The position numbers were made by a program, and so were the translations under genes. This document shows positions 1 to 9,532 of a DNA stretch of 64,000 bases, in pieces. Position 1 is the stretch's first letter. Each line of letters starts with the position of its first letter. This DNA is from Bilabrum cf. latius (taxonomy: Eukaryota; Bigyra: Bicosoecida; Bigyra; Bicosoecida): the NCBI GenBank assembly GCA_965178125.1, contig OZ237751.1, positions 744,001 through 808,000 of the forward strand, given 5' to 3'. The notes beneath the pieces are model-generated. The model saw only the letters and a list, made by a program, of their open reading frames with translations, did no database searches and was not told where the DNA came from.

Positions 1-2902
1 CGCCAGACGCAGGATGCGAGTCGTACATGAGCACCTGCACGCCAACGCCCTCCGCCTGGGACGCGAAGGTGCGCTGGGCCTCTGCCAGCACGCCGGGCAC
101 GAGCGGGTTGGGTCTCTTGGTGATCTTGAGCCTGCCGGTCTCGATGTGCTGTAGGTCTAGCACATCGTTGAGGGTGGTCTGCATGGCCTCGGCGGCAGCA
201 TCGAGCGAGGGCAGGGTCTCGTCGAAGATCTCCACGGCCTCTCTCAACAGCTGAGTAGGTCCATCAGCAAGACCCAGGACAAACGCCGCGCCCATTTTGT
301 CATCCGTAACATCGCCAACAACTTGAACGTTGTCCGACCCTCGGCGTCGAGAACCGCGTCGTCGAATTGGATCTGTGGTGGATTGACGTCCAACTTGTCT
401 AGCGGCTATCTCTTTTTGCTGCAGTGCTGCTTCCAGTGCAAGCCTCACCGTCTTGGCTCCCTCCTGGCAGAAGTCTAGCCCTAGCACTACTGAGTTCAGA
501 GGCACCCTGCACTCGTGCGACAGGAACCGAACCCTCGACTGCAACGCAGCCCTCTGTTTCTCCGAGATGTCCATGGCGCGCTCCAGGTCATGCGATTGCC
601 TTGCGTACACATACACGCATCCAAGCAGCAGAGTTCTGAGAGCAAACATTATGAAACGAAGTGTAATGTCGACCGCAACGCTGGTGCGAGTGTACTCGGC
701 AGCCTTCACTCGAAGAAGTTGATCCACCGGTGCAGCCATCGTTGCTTCGGTGCAAGATTCTGACAGGGAGTCAACACCGGCAATCCTGGCCTGTGCGCAA
801 GCGCACAGCTCTGTCATGCGGAAGAGCGTCGCAGACATGATGGGAGTGAACAGCAGCTGCTCTGCCAGAATGAGCACGCATAAAGTCTTCAGCACCGAGC
901 CCAGCTGCGCAGATCTGTCCATACCGGCCTGTACGAGCGGGGATACTGACATTCGAATACCCTTTTGCACCCCGTCTTGCTTGCGCATCGACAGCAAATG
1001 CCTGGCCTCCATAGTTCCTGAACCCTCGCCACAGCAAGCGAGGGATCGCCGAGCAGTCACACATATCTCATGAAAGCTCTGGATGCCTTTCCATTCGAAA
1101 CGGCTCAGCGCAGCCCTCGATTCCGACAGAGTACTTTGAGTTGGAGGTGAAGGCATAGAAATGCGGACAGCTGGCCGACACCACTTCGGTAACCTGCCAC
1201 AGCAGCAGCACAAGCACCATCGCGCCAGGCGGGCCTCAACATCAAGAAGCTGACAAGGCCTATCGGCTCGCTTGTCGTTGTACCAGCGGTATACCTCCAT
1301 AGAAGCGTCCTGCGTCGCTTCATCCATGCCTCGGCTAGGTGTTGCCAACAGGACCAGGACACATACGACAGACACGGGGAACATGACGAACACACACACG
1401 CAGAATAGAGCCCAAAGAATCGTGAAAGCGCTCACGATGCTGAGGTCAAGAGCGCTAGGCACACTTTGGGATGCGATAGTGGCGTTAATGCCGCATAGCG
1501 TTAACTAGCCGTCATTATGAACCCCAATAGGCAACGCATTCGCTCGATTCTGGGGTGACATGGGACGCAGGACTTCAAGGAGGCTAAATACTAGCTGCGT
1601 CTCATCCAGCGAGGCAGTGCGCCCGCACAGGTGATTCTGATCCGCAAGAGCGACGCGATTCCAGAGAGGATTCAGATCAATAGACTGGCCATCGCCACCG
1701 TCGCCGCTACTATCACCACTGCCTCCGGAGCCGTCGCCTTGGACCATGCAGGCAGCACCGCCGTATCCAGAAGACATGGTCCACAGCTTGTTTGCGTGAT
1801 CAAACCACTGATCTACCTGGTACGCCGACCCATTGAAGTCGGCATTCTGTTCTTGCATATCGTCAATAGCACCAGTGAGCTCTGCCTGTCGTAGCAGCGA
1901 CAGGAACAGCACCGGCCTCCCGTTGCTGCCTCTGATGTCTGTGAGCATAGAGGCGGGTTTACCGGAGTACGTCGCGTTATCCAGACCATCAAACATAGAC
2001 TCCAGCTCCAAGAGTCCAGCGAGGCCCCCCTCCGCCACTGTATAGGACGCAGCGAACCTCGACAAGCCCACCGTCGCCGCTGCACCAAGATAGGCAAGGG
2101 ATGCGATGATGGCGGTTGCGGTGATGCACACAGTCCGACGAGCCTTCAGCTTGAACTCTACCGCTGGACGGGTAGCAGTTGTAGAACCTATAATCATCGA
2201 AATTACGATGGCGACGATGAAGGTCACCGTGGTGGTCCACGGCTAACCGAGCGTGGACTGCTTCAGCAGGTTGATAGACCGAATATCACCGACAGTGGCG
2301 GATTTTCCCGACAGTACCGCTGCTGTAATGGACAAAGAACCGATCAGGTACTGTAGAGGAGACCCCAAGCCGGTCACGATTGGCCCCGCGCCGAGAACAC
2401 CACCGCCAACAGACGTTGGCACATAAAAGAAGTACGACTCGGCCACGAACGCTGTGCATAGTAGCCACATCAAGACTGTCATGAGTGCATGTCGATCCCA
2501 CGTCGAGCAATCGATTGCTACAGACCTTGTCGTTCGATTCTATATCTCAATCAAGAGCAAGGCAGAGCTGCCGCACAACGCGAGTATCGTCATTGCTACG
2601 ACTAGTACCGACGTCGTTCCGATTGCTGTCTGGGCAGTACCAACAGCTTCTAAGTCGATTGAAGCCGATTCAAGCGTTTCTGTATCCCTTGGTACAGCAT
2701 CGGGCATATCAAAGTCGATGCTATAGCCGACGTCATAGCGCCATGTCGTCGAAACGCCAAACAGCGAAGCAATCGAGTCGATCAAGAAGACTGCCCCGAT
2801 CGTGAACGAAATTGCCCCTATAACTATACACCCGGCATAGCTAAATGTTGCCTAGCGCACCATTGTATCAAGCATATCAGCTCTCTCAACACTGGATTGC
2901 AT
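1..2902 (-). CDS. Membrane-anchored sensor histidine kinase, paralog 1 (3' part outside window)
   Basis: Begins at ATG 2902 and stays open to base 1 with no TAA or TGA, so the C-terminus lies beyond the window. Read with TAG as Gln (TAG at complement of 2852-2854, 2540-2542, 2243-2245 and 1505-1507). The N-terminal ~600 residues contain several hydrophobic segments that should form membrane helices around an external loop. A transmembrane segment then leads into a HisKA dimerisation domain with the H-box FLSHECRVPLNSV, near base 500. It aligns from the start codon (M-QSS...MVR-AT) to the window edge with the + strand kinase at 4601, including the segment NATYSGKPASMLTDIRGSNG. The ATPase and receiver domains are expected outside the window. 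The likely role is phosphorelay sensing at a membrane; the ligand is unknown. Intronless as far as seen. Confidence 0.8.
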
Positions 2903-3203
2903 GGCGGAACTTGATGGGCGACTCCCGCGAAACGATTGGCCTTTGCTTAACAAGCGCCGGCACGTCTCAGTGAATATTCGAAAGACTTAAATTTGGATGG
3001 AGTTCTTGTCGCTTAGGTGGGCCTCGAGTGATGAAACAATGAAGACTCAACAAGTGGGCGGTCGCAACCGCTCCGGTTGATCCGATTGGTCGCATCCGCC
3101 CACTTGTTGATCTTGTAAGTGCCACTCAGTGAGGATCTAATTAGGCGAAATCGTCATTGCATTTCTGGTCCATCTGACACTCATCGAGGCGTCCTTTGGT
3201 TTG
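2903..3203. promoter_or_regulatory. Divergent spacer between the - strand kinase and the + strand TRP-like gene
   Basis: This 301-bp spacer separates two head-to-head start codons (2902 on -, 3204 on +), so it should hold both promoters. No convincing ORF lies inside. The outstanding element is the perfect inverted repeat listed separately at 3042-3114. A GTAAGT followed by a possible TAG acceptor near 3115-3144 could be a minimal intron of an upstream non-coding exon of the + strand gene, but 30 nt is very short and I do not rely on it. Confidence 0.4.
3042..3114. repeat. Inverted repeat / hairpin in divergent promoter region
   Basis: The arms TCAACAAGTGGGCGG (3047-3061) and CCGCCCACTTGTTGA (3096-3110) are exact reverse complements over 15 bp. 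Allowing one bulged C at 3046, the stem extends by AAGA/TCTT to 19 bp (3042-3114). The loop contains a second imperfect palindrome (AACCG..CCGGTT). The repeat lies between two divergent genes, so it could be a dimeric regulator site, a transcription or chromatin boundary, or a small mobile-element remnant. No flanking target duplication was found. Confidence 0.7.
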
Positions 3204-4190
3204 ATGACCTGCACCGACCTGTCACCGGATGTGAATCTGGCTCAAGGTGACGATGACTTGATGAGGGAGGCAGGAAGTGCTGGCTACGGGCTGCACCTGA
3301 CCCCCAGCGTGCCAGACGACTGCCCCGCAGGAACAGCAAGCAGGCAACTATTGTCGGGCATTGATGTGTGCTGCTACATCCAGAAGGCATTGAATATCAT
3401 GTTTGGGGTGGGGATACCTGCCGTGGTGCTGCTGGCAGTGGGAATCCCTCTCGTGTCAGGGATCGGGCTGTGGTGCGTACGATACCGATTGGGGGAACTA
3501 GAAGTGCTAGCAACTCTAGGCTTTCTGATGAACGGATTCAGGCCAGAGACGAACTACTGGGAAGTGGTTATTATGGCACGAAAACTGGCCGTGGTGGCCA
3601 TCACGGTGCTTGTGGAGCCGTGGGGGGTGAGGGTGCAGACGTATTCGGCTCTGGCTGTCATCTTCGCCGCCGGGGTTCTGCGCGCCTTGCACTTCCCCTT
3701 TTCGAACCGTGAGCTAAATGCGCTGGAGCTGACTGCGCTGTGTTGCGCCTTTGTGACGTTTGAGGGAGGCTTGTTCCTCAAAGACCCGAACTCGGGCACG
3801 ACAACTGTGGTTGCGGCTACTGTAATGGTATTCTTCTCGAATTTTGCCGTGTTCTGCTCCGGCTTGTTCGTGATTCGGTCGCAGCTGTGGTCCTGTGCCA
3901 TGAGGTTCTGCCACGCATGCCAGCCGCGAGGGCGCCGCTGGCAGCAACGGCAGGCAGGTAGCCTCAATCCACAGGGACTGGGCAGGCGGCCAGACCCGGA
4001 ACAGTTCTCCTCCCAGCCAGACATTACGACACGCAACCCGTTGAATGCAGCAATTATGGTGCATTAGATGTCGAGTAGTAGCGGCGAAGTCGACGGTGTG
4101 GTTGGCAGGGGTGCTCGAGCTGCTGGGATGAGCGCCAGCGGCAGTAACGCGGACGGCGGGAGGGGCTGGTGCGGGGGCACAGTTCACTGA
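3204..4190 (+). CDS. TRP-like multi-pass membrane domain protein, apparently lacking its ectodomain
   Basis: Predicted 328 aa from ATG 3204 to TGA 4188-4190, with one in-frame TAG (4065-4067). Residues ~50-240 are strongly hydrophobic with about six helices. They carry the signature GFRPETNYWEVVIMARKLAV, in which an acidic Tyr/Trp-Glu-Val turn precedes an Arg-Lys helix. I know this signature from the C-terminal TRP-like/polycystin-like membrane domain of very large protist surface proteins that bear Cys-rich or EGF-like repeats. Such repeats are missing here: only ~45 residues precede the first helix, and an in-frame TAA sits ~65 bp upstream of the ATG. The gene may therefore be a truncated copy, or may have an unseen spliced 5' exon. 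The hydrophilic tail is Ser/Gly-rich. It lies between two histidine kinase genes, which hints at a sensory locus, but a functional link is inference. Confidence 0.6.
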
Positions 4191-4600
4191 ACGATGCTGA
4201 TGCGGCGGTCGGATACTTTCTGGTTGGAATGGCTAGCGGTCCGGGATGGCCCATTGCGCTAGGGGGGGGTGGCATGCTTTTCGGATGGATGAGGAATCCA
4301 TTGAGGATGCCGACGAGTTTCTTGAAGTCAGACGATTGTTTAGGCAGTGGCATAGCCGTGGTGTATTTGCTCAAAGCGCAACATTTGGTGTCGTCAGCTG
4401 CAGCAATTCAGGAGGCGATAATTTGTCGCAGTCTCGGCGTGTCCCAAAGTGTGAAAAATGAAGATATTTACAACGGAAAGGTGACACAGATTTCAATTGC
4501 TGTCCAACCTGAAGACGTAGAACTGGCCTTGTCAGTTTGATACGAAGCCGTTTGTTTTTCTATCCTTAGTTCTGCGTGGTGATTGCACTTGCGCAAGAAA
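4191..4600 (+). other. 410-bp spacer with an uncertain short ORF
   Basis: The spacer lies between the TRP-like gene and the + strand histidine kinase. Between about 4199 and 4461 one frame (TAG as Gln) is open and includes an acidic, protein-like stretch starting MDEESIEDADEFLEVRRLF and ending at TGA. It could be a spliced alternative C-terminal exon of the TRP-like protein, whose tail contains possible GT donors, or chance. No domain was recognised. The last ~140 bp are AT-richer and probably hold the kinase promoter. Confidence 0.3.
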
Positions 4601-7600
4601 ATGATTCAATCCAGTCGAGCAGCGGAATTGAACCGGATGGTCCGAAGAGCAACTTGCAGTGTTGCAGGCTTTCTGCTCTTGTTCATCGTAATTGTCATGT
4701 TTATAGTAACAATTTTAGTTGAGGTTGTGGCAGATGGCTTTCCTGAGGCGACAACATGGCACCAAAGCAAGGCATACTCAGCAGAATTTACAATTCCAAG
4801 CTTGCTGCCCCTTGATGGCTCCAAGTATCCGCATCCGGACGGATTCGTCGGTGGTGTTCAAGCCGGCTAGTCTGCTGTCGCAACTGCGGGATGGCTTGTG
4901 ATCTGCTGGGGCATAGCGGGGTTCGTCGGCAGCTCCGTTCTACTGTGCAACGAAATCTGGAAAAGGCGAACCTTTGCCTCGGACTGCAATGAATGCACCA
5001 GCGAGACAGTGTGGGACAGACATGGCTTAATGACTGTATTGTTGTGGCTGGTTTGCGTAAGTCTCTTGTGCGAGAGCTACTACTGGTACATGCCCCAAAC
5101 TTCTGCTGGAGGAGTCCTCGGCAATGGGGCAGTGATCGCATATTAGCCGTCTGCACAGAGCCAGTACGATCTCTTTGGATCCATTATGTCGGCTTGGGCA
5201 AGAGGGGCCGCTGCTACGGTGGGGGAGATCGCAGTGGCGGACGTGTCTCAGATCGGCACCGTGGTGCAGCTCTGGGCAATGGCGTCAACGATCGCGCTTG
5301 CTCTAGTGGTATCAATGATTATCGGCGCAACAACTGCCGCACGCCCTACTGTGGAGTTTGCACTGAAGCGCAGCAGAGCCATCTGGATCATTGTCGCAGC
5401 GTCGCTGACCGGGTGCATTTACGTGGGGACTGCTGTTGCCCTCGGCACCACCAGGCTGGGCTCATCATTAGCAGTCGCAGACACAGGCGTGCAGGCATTG
5501 GACTATGTTGAGTCACACCTAAGCCAATTGGGCAACGCGACTTACTCCGGTAAACCCGCCTCTATGCTCACAGACATCAGAGGCAGCAACGGGAGGCCGG
5601 TGCTGTTCCTGACGATGCTACGACAGGCAGAACTCACGGAGAGGGAATCCCTCAATGAATCCAGTGTATCATTATTGGGAGCTGCTCGAGCTATATCTTC
5701 CATCGCTGAGCTCGATGCTCGAGGTCACCCTGATCCTGACTTGCTTGTCGCCCCGCTATACAACAGGCAGGCTGCAGGCGACCACCTGCAGTGGTGCATG
5801 TCGTACGCCACACAAGCCGAAGCAGCCGCAGCCCTGTATGCTAAGCATGTCATTCAGAAAGCTGCTGATCGAGGCGTCAATGTTAGTCTTCCTATCGTCA
5901 TTCCTGGTCTCGCAACGACTGGCGCCCCTGATGCCCACACGTACGGCAGGCAAGCGATCCTTGAAATAGAGGCAAATGACAGCTCCGGGTCACAGGCAAT
6001 GTTCGCAATATTTACATTGTTAGGCCTTCCAAACACTATTATTCTACTTTATGTCCTCGTGTTTACTCCCAGTCGCGGCATGGATGAGGCGACCCAAGAT
6101 GCGGCAGCTGAGGTACAAGCATGGGCAGCTGATAGAAATGCACGGGCGGGTCGCAGGTGCCAACTGCTAGACGCAGAGCACGTTTTCGCCTAGTTCGCTA
6201 CATGGACTTGCTGCTGCGGCAAATTGCCACCCATGTGCGCTCCTGCAGTGTCAATTACTGGTCGCTGGCAAGCAGATCGCCACGAGACCGACTGCGGGCC
6301 GTGCAAACCGAATCTTGATGCAACGGCAGCCTTCCACGAGGTCGTCGTGACTTCTGCGCGTGCGGTTTGGTGCTGCGGCTCGGGTATTGCAGGTGCAGAG
6401 GCCCAACATTTCATGTCGCTTCGATCCGACAAGGCAGGCGGTCAACGAGCCTTCCGCTCCACTGTTTCGCCGCTCGTGAAAGCCGGCATGGACAGGGCTG
6501 CATAGCTTGGCTCAACCCTGAAGATCGTAGCTATGCTGATGACTATCGCAATATTTTTGATGAACGAGATCCAATCTAAAGCAACGTTTGATATTATTGA
6601 TGTCTGCACGTGCTCGTACGTCCAAATCGCGGGACTAGAATCCATGTGGGATATGTATCGCTGTCCTGACGCGCTTACTGAACCAGTAGAGCAGTCTATG
6701 GCGGAGCAGGCTAAGATGGGCTTGAACCGGCTCGTGACTGCGGACCTACTCATTCGGATTTTTAGCGTGGCATTGCGTGTTGTTTTTGTGAGCACGGTGT
6801 ATGTGTACGCCCGCCAATCCCGTGAGCTAGAGCGCGCCATGGACATCTCAGAGAGGCAGAGGGCCGCGCTGCAGTCGAGGGTTCGGTTCCTGTCGCACGA
6901 GTGCAGGGTGCCTCTGAACTCAGTAGTGCTAGGGCTGGACTTCTGCCAGGACGGAGCCAAGACGGTGCGTCGTGCTGCCAGCTTGCTTCGCAATAGAGTG
7001 CACAGGCCAGGTCGCCAGCAAATTTCACAAGATGCGATGCCAGGATCTCCGGAATCCGGTGAGCATGCTAGCATTGAAATGTGTACTGAAGTGTCTGGTC
7101 TGCTTCAAGAGGCCGTGGAGATCTTCGACGAGACCCTGCCCTCCCTCGATGCTGCCGCCGAGGCCATGTAGACCACTCTCAACGACGTGCTAGACCTACA
7201 GCACATCGAGACCGGCAGGCTCAAGATCACCAAGAGACCCAACCCGCTCGTGCCCGGCGTGCTGGCAGAGGCCCAGCGCACCTTCGCGTCCCAGGCGGAG
7301 GGCGTTGGCGTGCAGGTGCTCATGTACGACTCGCATCCTGCGTCTGGCGGCAGCTTCACGTGCGACCCTGTGCGGATCCGGGGGGCTCTGTACAACTACG
7401 CATCGAATGCGTTGAAGTGGTCTCGGCCGGACGAGAAGCTGGTGAAGCGTCTGAGCGACCTGCAGGTGCGGGGTCGTGGTGATTCAGCTCAGCGTCCGCG
7501 TATCGTGTTTGGGTCGAGCGAGGTGCCACCTCACCTGTGGGGTGTGTCTGAATGGCAGAAGGCAGTGGGCGGGCTGGGAGAGGACCTAGCAGGTAAGCTG

Positions 7601-9355
7601 CACTCGATAGTGGCATCTAGTAAACAGGGCATGCGTGCACGCATGACAGCCTACGGCTTTGATACCAGTGGAGAAGTAAGTTCAGATCAGTCAACAACCA
7701 AACGAGCTCGAAGAGGTCGTGGAGCGGAGCCCGATGACGGCATCAGTGCTCGATCCATGTCCTCCTCTGTTGCTCCTTTGGATGCCATGGGCTCATCGAT
7801 AGACTCGTGTGCATCGGGGGGCATTTCTGGCGTGTATTCGGACGGGTAGGCAGCTGCACACCAAGGCTCTGTGGATACTTAGCACCAGCCGCCGGGGATT
7901 CGATTCGGAAACATGCCCATGGTACCATCGATGTCGATAGAGGCTGACACTGAGTTGTTGCCTAGTTCAGAGCAGCTAATCGACCCCTAGGTCTAGTCGA
8001 CAGGCGATGGGCCCACCTTGCTTGCAAGCCAGGATGTATCGCATGAATCTGTGGCTCAAATAGCGCCCGACACCATCGATGTCTATGATGGTTTGCGCCA
8101 TGAGTGGCCGTGCCCCGTAGTACAACCGGAGCTAGGCATTCCAAGGCCTCAATCGAGATAGCAGTCAGTGGTTCGTGGAGATTCTAGAGTAGATCGTTCC
8201 GGTGGTGCAGGTCACATCGCGATGCTGCCCACGACGCTTAGTTCGACTTTGCGGCAAGACTCTGACAAGTTTGTGTCTTTGTGGGTGCTCGATGAGGGGC
8301 CCGGCATCCATCGCAAGGACTGGGGCAAGGTCTTCACCCCCTTCGAGACGCTGCACTCGGGGATCCTCACGGCGGAGGGGCAGGGGTCCGGGCTGGGGCT
8401 GGCCATCACGGCGACGGTGATCCGCATGCACGGGGGCTGCGTGGGCTTTTCGTCTCGTGCTGGAGTGGGCAGCGTGTTCTTTGTATGGCTGAGGATGGGT
8501 GTCCAGCCCCCTGGGCCGCATGATCCCGACTCACGAGGGAGTCCAAGAACACGGCAGCTGGACGAGCTGTCCAGTGCTGTAACAAGTGCTGATGGTGCGC
8601 GAGCGCGAGTATCCCAACCATTCAAGGAAGGTGGCACCTTAGGACAAATGCGGGCTTCTACAAGTGCCAGGCCGGCAGTGGAGCCGACCTAGAGCACAGC
8701 GGCAGACAGTGCCACCCAATCGTCGAACCAATCAACCTCAACAAAACGAAGACGGAGGGTCGTCAAGCGCAAAAAAATCTAGCTAGAAAAGAGAGGCTCT
8801 TAGGGGTATAGTGTTGGCACCTCCGAACCCCAACAAGTATCTCGAATGGCGACTGATGATGCTTCGTCTGGAAAGGCACTACCTAGTTCTGCAGTGGACC
8901 AGGGCACCGTCCTTGTGGTGGACGACAGCCGCACCAACCGGCTCTTCCTCTCCCGCATGGTGCGCACCGTGGATCGATCCATTCAGGTGCTCACGGCCAG
9001 CGACGGGCAGGAGGGGCTGGACCTGCTGAGGCAGAGGGCCAGGGAGCAGCAGGCCGAGGAGACTGGTGTTGAGGGTGCTGCTGGCGGTGGCAGTGCGGCT
9101 GCCTTGAAGCCCGTGGTGGATCTGGTGCTGCTGGACTTCTCGATGCCGCGCATGTCGGGGCCTGAGATGGCACAGGCTGTGCGAGGCGATGGGGACGAGA
9201 GGGTGCGTGGGGTGCGGATTGTGGGTGTGACTGGGAATGCTCTGCCGGAGGATCAGGCTTTGTTCCGATCGAGCGGGGCAGAGGAAATTCTTTGCAAGCC
9301 GGTGCGGAGGGCGCAGATCGAGAAGGTGATTGGGTCATTAGTAGCAAGGGTATAA
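4601..9355 (+). CDS. Hybrid histidine kinase with membrane sensor and C-terminal receiver, paralog 2
   Basis: One uninterrupted frame from ATG 4601 to TAA, 1,584 aa, with 13 in-frame TAG read as Gln. It has no internal TAA/TGA and no intron. Order: hydrophobic N-terminal sensor region (~1-640) with several predicted membrane helices; HisKA domain with H-box SHECRVPLN, phosphoacceptor His766; HATPase domain with N-box Asn936, G1 box DEGPGI (Asp1231) and G2 box GQGSGLGL; receiver with VLVVDDS, phosphoacceptor Asp1512 in LLDFSMPRMSG, and Lys1566 in CKP. All catalytic boxes are intact, so His to Asp phosphorelay is expected, passing the signal to an unlinked phosphotransfer protein. A ~295-residue Ser-rich insertion separates N-box from G1, where ~40 residues is usual; it holds 7 of the 13 TAGs. 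The start is supported by alignment with the - strand paralog. Without recoding the locus would look like a row of fragments. Confidence 0.9.
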
Positions 9356-9532
9356 TCAATTCCATCGCTCAGGACCTAAATTTATTTTTATAGTTGTTTT
9401 TCTGAACTCGCGCAAGTAAATCGCCCGGGTCATGGAGGCCTAAAGGGTACAGTGGGGGAACAATCTAAGCTGATACCAAAAAGTATGAAAGTGTGTGCAC
9501 TATCAGACAAGCAAAAAAGTTCCTGGTCCAAT

